A stretch of DNA of 64,000 nucleotides from Leifsonia sp. ALI-44-B. GTDB taxonomy: Bacteria > Actinomycetota > Actinomycetes > Actinomycetales > Microbacteriaceae. The stretch lies in the NCBI RefSeq assembly GCF_001984125.1, contig NZ_MTQL01000007.1, positions 744,001 through 808,000 of the forward strand, in the 5' to 3' direction. Of this stretch, positions 48,268 through 57,289 are shown piece by piece. A model generated the notes under the pieces. That model saw only the letters and a list, made by a program, of their open reading frames with translations, ran no database searches and was not told where the DNA came from. Every line of letters begins with the position of its first letter. Position 1 is the first letter of the stretch. Made by a program: the position numbers and the translations under genes.

Positions 48268-49163
48268 CGCCGCCGAAGGCCCCTCGCTCGGGCCAACCGC
48301 TCACGGGCCGCCGCCTCTACGACGAGGTCGCCGTGCAGACGGCCGCCGTGGTGATCAAGCACTACTCCACATCGTTCGGGTTGGCCACGCGTTTGCTCGG
48401 CAAGAGTGTGCGCGTGCACGTGCAGAACATTTATGCGCTGGTGCGTCTGGCCGACGAGATCGTGGATGGCGTGGCATCCGATGCGGGCCTCGACGGTGCC
48501 GCGGTGTTGGCCGAACTCGACGCGCTCGAGGCCGAGACCGACCGGGCCGTCGAACGCGGGTACAGCACCAACCTGGTCGTGCACGCCTTCGCGCTCACCG
48601 CCCGCCGCGTGGGCATCACGCGCGAGCTGACGGAACCCTTCTTCGCGTCGATGCGCGCCGATTGCTCCGAGACCGAGCACACGCCCGAGAGCTTCGACGC
48701 CTACGTCTACGGCTCGGCCGAGGTGGTCGGGCTCATGTGCCTCAAGACCTTCCTGCACGGCCACCGCATCACGCCCGAGCAGGAACGACGGCTCGTGGAT
48801 GGCGCGCAACACCTCGGAGCCGCCTTCCAGAAGGTCAACTTCCTGCGCGACCTGTCGGCGGACTTCGACGTGCTGGGCCGCAACTACTTCCCGGGCGTGC
48901 ACCTCGACGCCTTCAGCGACGCCGACAAGAACCGGCTCGTGGCCGACATCGATACCGACCTGGCCATCTCGGCGGCCGTGCTGCCCGAGCTGCCCGACTC
49001 GAGTCGCCGTGCCGTGGTGCTCGCGCAATCGCTCTTCGCCGAACTGAACGAACGCATTCGCGCGACCCCCGCCGCCACCCTCGCCAGCACGCGCGTGCGT
49101 GTGCCCAACCCCGTCAAGGCCGCGCTCGCCGCGCGCGCCGCGGCCGGAAGGATGCCCCGATGA
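48264..49163 (+). CDS. crtB: Phytoene synthase
   Basis: A 299-aa squalene/phytoene synthase family enzyme that joins two GGPP into phytoene. Asp-rich motifs VRLADEIVDG and NFLRDLSADFD are present, as is YVYGSAEVVGLMCL. It is coupled to crtE and crtI by four-base overlaps. Confidence 0.95.
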   Translation: MTPPKAPRSGQPLTGRRLYDEVAVQTAAVVIKHYSTSFGLATRLLGKSVRVHVQNIYALVRLADEIVDGVASDAGLDGAAVLAELDALEAETDRAVERGYSTNLVVHAFALTARRVGITRELTEPFFASMRADCSETEHTPESFDAYVYGSAEVVGLMCLKTFLHGHRITPEQERRLVDGAQHLGAAFQKVNFLRDLSADFDVLGRNYFPGVHLDAFSDADKNRLVADIDTDLAISAAVLPELPDSSRRAVVLAQSLFAELNERIRATPAATLASTRVRVPNPVKAALAARAAAGRMPR

Positions 49164-50740
49164 TCGAGATCACCGAGAACGAACGGGTCGTCGTCATCGG
49201 AGGCGGCATCACGGGACTCGCCACGGCCGCGCTGCTCGCGCGCGACGGCAAACGCGTGACCCTGCTCGAACGCGGCGACAACGTTGGCGGCCGCGCCGGG
49301 CTGCGCGAACGCGACGGTTTTCGCTTCGACGCCGGCCCCAGCTGGTACCTCATGCCCGAGGTGTTCGACCACTTCTACAAGCTGCTCGGCACGACGAGCG
49401 CCGAACAGCTCGAGCTGACACCGCTCGACCCCGGGTATCGCGTGTTCTTCGAAGGGCGGGGGAGTGACACCCTCGACATCCGCTCGGATCGGGAGAAGAG
49501 CCTGGCCCTGTTCGACGAGATCGAGCCGGGGGCCGGCAAGCGTATGGCCGAATACCTCGACTCGGCGGCCGACACCTACGAGATGGCGAAGAAGCGGTTC
49601 CTCTATACGACGTTCCAGTCGTTCCTGCCGCTGCTGCGACCCGACGTGCTCTCGCGCACACCCAAGCTGCTGCGGCTGCTGGCCGAACCGCTGTCGTCGT
49701 TCACGAAGCGCTATGTCGAGGATCCGCGCCTGAACCAGGTGCTCGGCTACCCCGCCGTGTTCCTCGGTTCGTCGCCCTATTCCACACCCAGCATGTATCA
49801 CCTCATGAGCCATCTCGACCTCGAAGACGGCGTCCTCTATCCCCAGGGCGGCTTCGTGCGGCTCATCGAGACGATCGCTGAGCTGGCTCGCGACGAGGGC
49901 GTCGAGATCGTCACGAACGCGGATGTCACGGCCATTCTCACCGCGGGCGGTCAGAGCCCGGCCGCAACCGGTGTGGCCTATGTGGATGCCGACGGCGAGG
50001 CGCGCACGCTCAACGCAGAGATCGTCGTGTCGGCCGCCGATCTGCACCACACCGAGACGCAGCTGCTGCCGCCGCACCTGCAGACCTACCCCGAGAAGTA
50101 CTGGAACAAGAAGACCTCGGGCCCCGGCGCCGTGCTGCTCTATCTGGGCGTGCGCGGCGAATTGCCCGAGCTGCTGCACCACTCGCTGTTCTTCACCGAG
50201 GACTGGGCCGACAACTTCGGACGCATCTTCGGCGAGCCGACCTCGGTTCCCGACCCCGCCTCGATCTATGTGTGCCGCCCGAGCGCGACCGACGACAGCG
50301 TGGCTCCCGAGGGGCACGAGAACCTCTTCGTGCTCATCCCGATCCCGGCCGACCCGAGCATCGGCGGCGCCGGGGATGACCGGGTGCGCCAGATCGGCGA
50401 CGCGGCCATCCGTCAGATCGCCGAATGGGCGGGCATCCCCGACCTCGAGGAGCGCATCGTCGTGCGCGAAGAGGTGGGACCGGCCGATTTCGAGCGGGAC
50501 CTGAACTCGTGGAAGGGCGGCGTGCTCGGGCCCGCACACATCCTGTCGCAGAGCGCCTTCTTCCGGGCCGGCAACGTGAGCAAGAAGGTGACCGGGCTGT
50601 ACTACGCCGGCGGGTCGTCGATCCCCGGCATCGGGCTGCCCATGTGCCTCATCAGCGCCGAGCTGGTGCTGAAGCGCGTGCACGGCGACACCTCGACGGG
50701 TCCGCTGCCCGAGCCGTTGATTCGACGCCGACAGCGCTGA
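49160..50740 (+). CDS. crtI: Phytoene desaturase
   Basis: A 526-aa FAD-dependent CrtI-type desaturase that converts phytoene to lycopene. The dinucleotide-binding motif is VVVIGGGITGLATAALLA near residue 10. The C-terminal signature YYAGGSSIPGIGLPMCLIS closes the FAD site. It is expected to be membrane-associated. Start ATG 49160 overlaps the crtB stop. Confidence 0.95.
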   Translation: MIEITENERVVVIGGGITGLATAALLARDGKRVTLLERGDNVGGRAGLRERDGFRFDAGPSWYLMPEVFDHFYKLLGTTSAEQLELTPLDPGYRVFFEGRGSDTLDIRSDREKSLALFDEIEPGAGKRMAEYLDSAADTYEMAKKRFLYTTFQSFLPLLRPDVLSRTPKLLRLLAEPLSSFTKRYVEDPRLNQVLGYPAVFLGSSPYSTPSMYHLMSHLDLEDGVLYPQGGFVRLIETIAELARDEGVEIVTNADVTAILTAGGQSPAATGVAYVDADGEARTLNAEIVVSAADLHHTETQLLPPHLQTYPEKYWNKKTSGPGAVLLYLGVRGELPELLHHSLFFTEDWADNFGRIFGEPTSVPDPASIYVCRPSATDDSVAPEGHENLFVLIPIPADPSIGGAGDDRVRQIGDAAIRQIAEWAGIPDLEERIVVREEVGPADFERDLNSWKGGVLGPAHILSQSAFFRAGNVSKKVTGLYYAGGSSIPGIGLPMCLISAELVLKRVHGDTSTGPLPEPLIRRRQR

Positions 50741-50745
50741 ACCGA

Positions 50746-51135
50746 ATGGGGCTCATCTACCTGGCGGCGCTCGCCGTCTCGCTCACGGGCATGGTCACAC
50801 TCGACCGGCGGTTTCACCTCTTCTTCTGGCGCGGGCCCGTGCGCGCGGCCGTGATCCTCGTGGTGGGCGTCGCGTTCTTCCTGGTGTGGGATGTCTTCGG
50901 CATCACGTTGGGCATCTTCTTCCGCGGCGAGACGAGCTTCATGACGGGCGTTCTGGTGGGGCCCGAGTTGCCGCTCGAGGAAGTGTTCTTCCTGTGCCTG
51001 CTGTGTTACTTCGCGATGAATCTGTTCGCCGGGGCGGGGCTGGCGTTGGCGGCCGCGGCCGAGCGGCGTCGGGCTTCAGGCGCTCCAGGTGCTTCTGGGG
51101 CCGACGTGACCGCGCGGCCGGAGAGGTCGCAATGA
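50746..51135 (+). CDS. crtYe: C50 carotenoid epsilon-cyclase subunit (CrtYe type)
   Basis: A 129-aa membrane protein with three helices and the lycopene-cyclase-domain motif GPELPLEEVFFL. In corynebacteria two such small subunits form a heterodimer that cyclises the C50 intermediate. The start is ATG 50746, five bases after the crtI stop. It overlaps crtYf by four bases. The ring type (epsilon versus beta or gamma) is inferred from operon order, not from residues. Confidence 0.88.
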   Translation: MGLIYLAALAVSLTGMVTLDRRFHLFFWRGPVRAAVILVVGVAFFLVWDVFGITLGIFFRGETSFMTGVLVGPELPLEEVFFLCLLCYFAMNLFAGAGLALAAAAERRRASGAPGASGADVTARPERSQ

Positions 51136-51452
51136 CGTATTGGTTGCTCAACCTGTGGTTTTTGGTGCCGGCGGCGCTGGTGTTCGTGGCAGCCGTCGCG
51201 GTGGCGGCGCGACGCGGGGGCGCCGGGCATTTCGTGGGCGCCGTGGCCGGGGCCCTCATCATCCTGCTGGCCTTCACCGCGGTGTTCGACAACGTGATGA
51301 TCGGCATCGGGCTCGTGGCCTATGACCCGGCGCGCATCAGCGGGGCGTTCCTGGGCGCGGCACCGCTCGAGGACTTCGCCTACGCGATCGCGGCCGGGCT
51401 GCTGCTACCGTCGCTGTGGGTGCTGCTCGGGAGGCGCAATGAAAACCGTTAG
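51132..51452 (+). CDS. crtYf: C50 carotenoid epsilon-cyclase subunit (CrtYf type)
   Basis: A 106-aa membrane protein with three helices and the partner motif GAAPLEDFAYA. It pairs with CrtYe to close the rings of the C50 carotenoid. ATG 51132 overlaps the crtYe stop (ATGA), and the 3' end overlaps crtEb by 14 bases. Confidence 0.88.
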   Translation: MTYWLLNLWFLVPAALVFVAAVAVAARRGGAGHFVGAVAGALIILLAFTAVFDNVMIGIGLVAYDPARISGAFLGAAPLEDFAYAIAAGLLLPSLWVLLGRRNENR

Positions 51453-52341
51453 AACGCTGCTGCTGTCGTCGCGCCCGATCAGCTGGGTGAACACGGCTTT
51501 TCCGTTCGCCGCGGCCTATCTGCTGACGACGGGGCGACTCGATGTCACCTTCTGGGTGGGCACGATCTATTTCTTGATTCCCTACAACCTCGCGATGTAT
51601 GGCATCAACGACGTGTTCGACTACGAGTCGGATATGCGCAACCCGCGGAAGGGCGGGGTCGAGGGTGCCGTGCTCGACCGGCGTCTGCACCGCGTGACGC
51701 TCGTGGCCGCCGTGGGATCGAACATACCGTTCCTGGTATATCTCGTGATCGTGGGTTCGCCGCTGTCGTGGCTGGTGCTCGCGGTGAGCGTTTTCGCGGT
51801 CGTCGCCTACAGCGCGCCGGGGCTGCGGTTCAAGGAGCGCCCGTTCATCGACTCGCTCACGTCGAGCACGCACTTCGTCAGCCCCGCCGTCTATGCGCTG
51901 GCCCTCGCGGGTGCGGATCTCGGCGACCTGCAGCTGTTGTCGCTGCTCGCCGGGTTCTTCCTGTGGGGCATCGCGAGCCACGCGTTCGGGGCGGTGCAAG
52001 ACATCCTGGCCGACCGCGAGGCCGGCATCGGCTCGGTCGCGACGGTGATCGGGGCGCGGCCCACCGTGCGCATGGCGGTGCTCTTCTACCTTGCGGCCGG
52101 CCTGCTTATGCTGCCGACCATGTGGCCCGGGCCGCTCGCCGCGCTGCTCGTGCTGCCGTATGCGGCCAATGCCGCGGTCTTCTGGAACGTCACGGATGCG
52201 ACGGCCGAAACGGCGAACCGGGGATGGCGGCGCTTCCTCACGCTGAACTACCTCACGGGTTTCCTCGTAACCATGCTCATGATCTGGTACTGGTTCCTCA
52301 TCACGCCATACGACTTCGCGTTCGTCGGCGGCAAGGGCTGA
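51439..52341 (+). CDS. crtEb: Lycopene elongase (UbiA-type prenyltransferase)
   Basis: A 300-aa UbiA-superfamily protein with about eight helices. The two Asp-rich prenyl-diphosphate motifs are NDVFDYESD and DILADREAG. It adds C5 units to both ends of lycopene to make the acyclic C50 compound flavuxanthin-type intermediate, which CrtYe/Yf then cyclise to decaprenoxanthin-like pigment. Last gene of the operon; the LacI gene follows 34 bases later with its own promoter. Confidence 0.9.
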   Translation: MKTVRTLLLSSRPISWVNTAFPFAAAYLLTTGRLDVTFWVGTIYFLIPYNLAMYGINDVFDYESDMRNPRKGGVEGAVLDRRLHRVTLVAAVGSNIPFLVYLVIVGSPLSWLVLAVSVFAVVAYSAPGLRFKERPFIDSLTSSTHFVSPAVYALALAGADLGDLQLLSLLAGFFLWGIASHAFGAVQDILADREAGIGSVATVIGARPTVRMAVLFYLAAGLLMLPTMWPGPLAALLVLPYAANAAVFWNVTDATAETANRGWRRFLTLNYLTGFLVTMLMIWYWFLITPYDFAFVGGKG

Positions 52342-52349
52342 TCTGAGCG

Positions 52350-52361
52350 GAGAGCGCTCTC
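52350..52361. promoter_or_regulatory. Candidate autoregulatory LacI-family operator
   Basis: GAGAGCGCTCTC is a perfect 12-bp palindrome just upstream of the -10 TAGGAT. Its GAGCGCTC centre is shared with the cellulose-utilisation regulator operators known from Streptomyces and Thermobifida (CebR/CelR). Confidence 0.65.
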
Positions 52362-52363
52362 GC

Positions 52364-52369
52364 TAGGAT
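52364..52369 (+). promoter_or_regulatory. -10 element for leaderless lacI-family gene
   Basis: TAGGAT ends six bases before ATG 52376 and lies two bases from the palindrome, so repressor binding would occlude it. Confidence 0.5.
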
Positions 52370-52375
52370 TGCGGG

Positions 52376-53485
52376 ATGGCCAAGGCACCCACCGTCTATG
52401 ACGTTGCCGCGCACGCCGGGGTGTCGATCGCCACGGTCTCGCGCGTGCTCACGCGGCCCGACGACGTGCGCGCCGCGACGCGCGAGAAGGTGCTCGCCTC
52501 CGTGCGCGAGCTGGGTTACGTGCCGTCCGGGGCGGCCCGCGGCCTGGCCGCCCGGCGCACGGGTGTGCTGGGCCTCTATTTCCCGGGCTTCGACGCCATG
52601 GACGAGATCGACGACGCGATCTTCACGGGCGTCGAGGATGCCCCGCACGCGACGGGTGCCGAGCTCGTGGACGATATCGGGGGAGCGGCGGAAGTGCGCC
52701 CCCTGAACCTCTACTTCGACGAGGTGCTGCGCGGCGCCGAGCTCGAGGCGTGGCGCCGCGGTTTCGTGCTCATGGTCGGAATCGGCCGCGGGGACAACGC
52801 CGAACAGACCGTGCGCGATATGGCGGGGCGCGTCGACGGCCTCGTGATGCTCGCTCAGAGTGTGCCCGACGATGTGCTGGCGCGGCTGTCCCGCCGTGTG
52901 CCCGTCGTGGTGGTGGCCGGCCCGCGGCGCGACGACTCCTACGACCATGTGTCGGTGGCCAACACCGAGGGCATGCGGGCGCTCACCGAGCATGTCGCCG
53001 CGGGACTCGAACCCGACGAGCTGCTCTACCTCTCGGGCCCGGCCGACTCGCCCGACGACGCTGAACGGTGGGAGGGCTTCTGCCAGGCCCTCGAGGCGCG
53101 CGGCGTCGACGCTTCGACCGTGCCCATCCTGCGCGGCGATTTCACGCGCGAAGCGGGCCGCTCGGCGGCGGCCGAACTGGTGGCGAGCGAGCGGATGCCG
53201 CGCGCCATCGTGTGCGCGAACGACCAGACCGCGCTGGGGCTCATGGAGGCTTTGCAGGCCCGCGGCATCCGCGTGCCCGAAGACGTTCTCGTGACGGGTT
53301 TCGACGGCATCGAGGCGGGGGCCCTCGCCACGCCGCGGCTCACCACGATCCGGCAGCCCATGGACGACCTGGGGCGCGCGGCGATCCAGGTGATGGCGCG
53401 CCGGCTCGAGGATCGCGAGCAGGCACCGCTCTCGATCCGGTTGCCCGTGAAGGTGCTGCTGCGCGAATCGTCCGAACGCCGCTAG
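52376..53485 (+). CDS. LacI-family transcriptional regulator
   Basis: A 369-aa LacI/GalR regulator. The N-terminal helix-turn-helix and hinge are TVYDVAAHAGVSIATVSRVL to about residue 60. The periplasmic-binding-like effector domain ends with VLVTGFDGIEAG and PRLTTIRQPMDDLGRAA, typical of sugar-responsive members. It is transcribed toward the importer operon that begins 187 bases downstream and is its likely repressor. An unusual Asp/Glu/Ala stretch near 85-105 extends the first strand region. Confidence 0.93.
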   Translation: MAKAPTVYDVAAHAGVSIATVSRVLTRPDDVRAATREKVLASVRELGYVPSGAARGLAARRTGVLGLYFPGFDAMDEIDDAIFTGVEDAPHATGAELVDDIGGAAEVRPLNLYFDEVLRGAELEAWRRGFVLMVGIGRGDNAEQTVRDMAGRVDGLVMLAQSVPDDVLARLSRRVPVVVVAGPRRDDSYDHVSVANTEGMRALTEHVAAGLEPDELLYLSGPADSPDDAERWEGFCQALEARGVDASTVPILRGDFTREAGRSAAAELVASERMPRAIVCANDQTALGLMEALQARGIRVPEDVLVTGFDGIEAGALATPRLTTIRQPMDDLGRAAIQVMARRLEDREQAPLSIRLPVKVLLRESSERR

Positions 53486-53532
53486 CGATGCGACGGGCCC
53501 ACGGGTCGTGCAGGTCGCCTCGACATCCGCTC

Positions 53533-53562
53533 TTGCGTTTCGTCAATGTATGCGCTTACACT
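53533..53562 (+). promoter_or_regulatory. Importer operon promoter overlapped by operator
   Basis: TTGCGT (53533-53538), an 18-base spacer, then TACACT (53557-53562). The palindrome TGTATGCGCTTACA (53547-53560) covers the end of the spacer and the -10; it matches TGTAAGCGCTTACA, a classic LacI/GalR-family operator form, at 13 of 14 bases. Confidence 0.7.
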
Positions 53563-53672
53563 CAGTTTTGCGGACGCGCCCCCGAGCGTCCGCCGACAAA
53601 AGATCGTCGAGCCCCACAACAGCGCAGCCCCCACGGACTGCCTCGTGACAGAGAAGACATGAGGACGAAACG

Positions 53673-55394
53673 GTGTCAATGACGCACACACCCCGGCGCG
53701 AATCCCGCGCCGACCATCCAGTCCGGTCAGGCCCCCGCCGACCCCGCCGACGCGCGCGTGCCGCGGCCGTCGCACTGCTCACGGCCGTCGCGCTCGTGGC
53801 ATCCGGCTGCAGCATTCAGATCGAGAGCCAGCCGGACCCGTCGATCCCCGACGACACCATGCTCATCGGCGCCGACAACGGCTCGCCCATGTTCGAGAAG
53901 AACTTCAACCCCTACCTCGCGAACAAGCGCATCGGCGCGTTCTACATCTATGAGCCGCTCACGGTCATCAACAATCTCGACGGCAAGGGAACGCCGTGGC
54001 TCGCGGCATCCACCGAGCAGCCCGACGCGTCGACCATCGTGTTCACGCTGCGCGAAGGCGTGAAATGGTCGGACGGCAAGGCCTTCACGGCCAAGGACGT
54101 CGACTTCACGTTCCAGCTGCTGAAGAAATACCCGACGCTCGACATGTTGGGCGCCTGGCAGTACATCGACACGGTCGAGACATCCGGCAAAACCGTGACC
54201 ATCCACCTGAGCCAGCCCGACGTGCCCGCGGCCAACCTCATCGCGCAGACCCGCATCGTGCCCGAGCACATCTGGAAAGACGTGAAAGACCCGGGCACGT
54301 TCCGCAACCTGGAGCCCGTCGGCACGGGCCCCTACACGCTCGGCAACTTCGCGCCGCAGCAGTACACGCTCGACAAGAACAAGCGCTACTGGCAGGCCGA
54401 CAAGGTCGCCGCCGAGCACCTCGTGCTGCCCGCGAGCAACACGCAGCTCGACACCGTTTCGAAGGGGTATGACTGGGCCTACCAGTACATCTCCGACGTC
54501 GAGGGCACGTGGGGCGCCGCGAATAAGGACAACAAGTACTGGTTCCCGCCGGGCGGCACCATCGCCATGCTGCCGAACCTGACGAAGGCTCCGTTCAACG
54601 ACGTCAACTTCCGCCAGGGCCTCTCGCACGCCATCGACCGTGACAAGATCGCGGATGCCGCCACCGAGGGCTACATGCAGGGCGCCGGCCAGAACAACCT
54701 GCTGCTGCCCAACCAGAAGGACTACCTGAGCCCCGACCTGCCGAACGACGGCAAGGTCACGCAGGACACCGCCCTGGCGCTCGAATACTTCGCGAAGGCC
54801 GGCTACACCCCGCGCGACGGCAAACTCGTCGACGCCGCCGGCAAACCGCTCGAGTTCTCGCTCATGACGGCCAACGGCTACACCGACTGGCTGCGCGCCG
54901 TGCAGCAGATCCAGAAGCAGCTCGGCGATATCGGCATCACCGTGAAGGTCGTGCAGCCGCAGCCCGCCGCTTACCAGCTCGCCATGCGCAACGGCGAATA
55001 CGACATGACCATCGGCGCGATCGGCGGAACCGGTGACGTCTACCGCGACTTCAACGGCCTGCTGTCGAGCGAGTTCGTCGTGCCGGCGGGTGAGGAGGCG
55101 ACCAACAACTTCGAACGCTTCTCCGACCCGGCCGTCGACGACATCCTGGCGAAGTTCCGCGTGGCAATCGACGAGAAAGACCAGCTCGACTACGGCTACC
55201 AGCTGCAGAAGGTCATGTACGACCAGGTGCCCGCCATTGGTGTGTACTACGGCGGCTCGTGGGGCCTCTACAACACGACCAAGTTCACCGGATGGCCGAC
55301 CGCGGAGAACCCCTACGCGTCGCTCATGACCTACGAATCCACTCCCTTGCTCATCTTCACGTCGCTGAAGAAAACCCAGAAAGACGGTGAGTGA
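53673..55394 (+). CDS. Opp-type ABC transporter substrate-binding lipoprotein
   Basis: A 573-aa family 5 solute-binding protein. A long basic N-terminal region precedes the hydrophobic signal and lipobox VASGC (Cys near residue 46). The mature part has LREGVKWSDGKAFTAKDVDFTF, GTGPYTL, FRQGLSHAIDRDKI and LNFQ-like segments of the family. Family 5 is known for peptides but also binds cello- and other beta-oligosaccharides. The LacI regulator and GH1 enzyme in this operon point to a sugar. Start GTG 53673 with GAGGAC upstream; ATG 53679 is possible. Confidence 0.9.
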   Translation: MSMTHTPRRESRADHPVRSGPRRPRRRARAAAVALLTAVALVASGCSIQIESQPDPSIPDDTMLIGADNGSPMFEKNFNPYLANKRIGAFYIYEPLTVINNLDGKGTPWLAASTEQPDASTIVFTLREGVKWSDGKAFTAKDVDFTFQLLKKYPTLDMLGAWQYIDTVETSGKTVTIHLSQPDVPAANLIAQTRIVPEHIWKDVKDPGTFRNLEPVGTGPYTLGNFAPQQYTLDKNKRYWQADKVAAEHLVLPASNTQLDTVSKGYDWAYQYISDVEGTWGAANKDNKYWFPPGGTIAMLPNLTKAPFNDVNFRQGLSHAIDRDKIADAATEGYMQGAGQNNLLLPNQKDYLSPDLPNDGKVTQDTALALEYFAKAGYTPRDGKLVDAAGKPLEFSLMTANGYTDWLRAVQQIQKQLGDIGITVKVVQPQPAAYQLAMRNGEYDMTIGAIGGTGDVYRDFNGLLSSEFVVPAGEEATNNFERFSDPAVDDILAKFRVAIDEKDQLDYGYQLQKVMYDQVPAIGVYYGGSWGLYNTTKFTGWPTAENPYASLMTYESTPLLIFTSLKKTQKDGE

Positions 55395-55397
55395 TCC

Positions 55398-56378
55398 GTG
55401 GCCTACGCACTCCGTAAAGTCGGGCTGCTGCTGCTCACCCTGTGGGCGGCCGTCACCCTGAACTTCCTCCTGCCGCGCCTGATGCCGGGCACCCCGGCCG
55501 ACGCCGCCATCGCCAAGCTGTCGCAGAACGGCCCCGTCTCGGAGGCCACACGCGCGGCCATCGAAGCCCAACTGGGCCTGCCGACGGGCAACCTGTGGCA
55601 GCAGTACGTGGACTACCTGCGCCAGGTCGTCACCCTCGACTTCGGCACCTCGTTCACGTTCTACCCGCAGCCCGTCTCGGAGCTCGTCACGCAGGCGCTG
55701 CCCTACACGATCATCCTCGTCGGCACCGTGACCATCGTGGCCTTCGTTCTGGGCACCCTGACCGGTGTGCTCGCGGCCTGGAAGCGTGGCACCTGGCTCG
55801 ACGCCCTGCCCACCCTGACGGGCACCTTCGCCAGCGCGTTTCCCTACTTCTGGACCGCCCTGCTGTTGCTCTTCTTCGCCGGCTACGTCTTCCACTGGTT
55901 CCCGACGTCGGGCGCCTATGGGCCAACGGCCACGCCCGCGTTCGACTGGGCCTTCATCAGCGACGCGCTCTATCACGCGGCCCTGCCGGCGCTCACGATT
56001 CTCGTCACCTCGCTGGGCGGCTGGATCCTCGGCATGCGCAACGCCATGATCAACACGCTCGGCGACGACTACGTGACGTTCGCCGAAGCCAACGGTCTGA
56101 AGAGCCGCACGGTCGCCCTGCGCTATGCCGCCCGCAACGCCATCCTGCCGAACCTCACGGGCTTCGGCCTGGCGCTCGGCGGTGTCGTGGGCGGCTCGAT
56201 CCTGGTCGAGCGCGTGTTCAACTACCCGGGCATCGGCTACCTGCTCTACAACTCGGTGGTCAACCAGGACTACCCGCTCATGCAGGCCCTCTTCCTGATG
56301 ATCACCGTGAGCGTGCTCATCGCCAACTTCCTCGTCGACATCTTGTACGGCGTTCTCGACCCTAGGACCCGCCGATGA
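55398..56378 (+). CDS. Opp-type ABC transporter permease (DppB-like)
   Basis: A 326-aa binding-protein-dependent permease with six membrane helices. The coupling loop near DYVTFAEANGLKSRTVALRYAARNAILP interacts with the ATPase. It starts at GTG 55398, three bases after the binding-protein stop, and overlaps the second permease gene by four bases. It is one half of the heterodimeric channel. Confidence 0.92.
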   Translation: MAYALRKVGLLLLTLWAAVTLNFLLPRLMPGTPADAAIAKLSQNGPVSEATRAAIEAQLGLPTGNLWQQYVDYLRQVVTLDFGTSFTFYPQPVSELVTQALPYTIILVGTVTIVAFVLGTLTGVLAAWKRGTWLDALPTLTGTFASAFPYFWTALLLLFFAGYVFHWFPTSGAYGPTATPAFDWAFISDALYHAALPALTILVTSLGGWILGMRNAMINTLGDDYVTFAEANGLKSRTVALRYAARNAILPNLTGFGLALGGVVGGSILVERVFNYPGIGYLLYNSVVNQDYPLMQALFLMITVSVLIANFLVDILYGVLDPRTRR

Positions 56379-57289
56379 CCACCACAGAGCAGATCAAGAG
56401 CGTGTCGGATGCGCCGGTCGGGCGCCCGAGTCGCTGGAAGACCGTCGCCCGCATCGGCTCGACCCTGTGGTCGAACTGGAAGTCGCGCCTCGGCCTCATC
56501 ATCCTGGGCATCTTCATCCTGGTGGCCATCTTCGCGCCGCTCATCGCGCCGTACGGTGCCTCGCAGGACGGCTTCGAACGATCGTCGGATGCCTCGGGCG
56601 CGCACTGGCTGGGCACCACGGCGGCCGGCGAAGACGTGCTGTCGCAACTGATCTACGGCACCCGTGTGAGCGTGTTCGTCGGTTTCGTCGCCGGGTTCTT
56701 CTCCACCGTCGTCGCCGTGCTGATCGGTTTGAGCTGGGGTTATGTGCGTGGCTTCATCGCCGACGTCATCAACTTCATCGTCAACCTGTTCCTCGTCATC
56801 CCGGGTCTGCCGCTCATGATCGTCATCGCGGCCTACCTGCAGAACGGCGGCATCGCGATGATCATCGCGGTCATCGTGATCACGGGCTGGGCGTGGGGTG
56901 CGCGCGTGCTGCGCAGCCAGACGCAGTCGCTGCGTTCGCGCGACTTCGTGACGGCCGCCCGGTTCTCGGGCGAGAGCGCGTTCCGCATCGTGTTCCGCGA
57001 GATCCTGCCCAACATGACGTCGCTCATCGTCGGCAGCTTCTTCGGGGCCGCGACCGCCGCCATCCTCGCCGAGGCCGGCCTCGAATTCCTGGGGCTCGGC
57101 GACTCGACCACCGTGTCCTGGGGCACCATGCTCTTCTGGGCGCAGAACTCGAACGCGCTGCTGACCGGCCAGTGGGTGCTGCTCTTCGCGCCCGGCCTCT
57201 GCATCGCCCTGCTCGCGACGAGCCTCACCTTGATCAACTTCGGCGTCGACGGGATCTCGAACCCGCGCCTACGAGAGGGTTCCAAATGA
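56375..57289 (+). CDS. Opp-type ABC transporter permease (DppC-like)
   Basis: A 304-aa permease with an N-terminal cytoplasmic segment, the OppC_N-type first helix (SRLGLIILGIFILVAIFAPL) and five further helices. The coupling loop is SRDFVTAARFSGESAFRIVFREILPN. It forms the channel with the upstream permease. It is coupled to neighbours on both sides by ATGA overlaps. Confidence 0.92.
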   Translation: MTTTEQIKSVSDAPVGRPSRWKTVARIGSTLWSNWKSRLGLIILGIFILVAIFAPLIAPYGASQDGFERSSDASGAHWLGTTAAGEDVLSQLIYGTRVSVFVGFVAGFFSTVVAVLIGLSWGYVRGFIADVINFIVNLFLVIPGLPLMIVIAAYLQNGGIAMIIAVIVITGWAWGARVLRSQTQSLRSRDFVTAARFSGESAFRIVFREILPNMTSLIVGSFFGAATAAILAEAGLEFLGLGDSTTVSWGTMLFWAQNSNALLTGQWVLLFAPGLCIALLATSLTLINFGVDGISNPRLREGSK

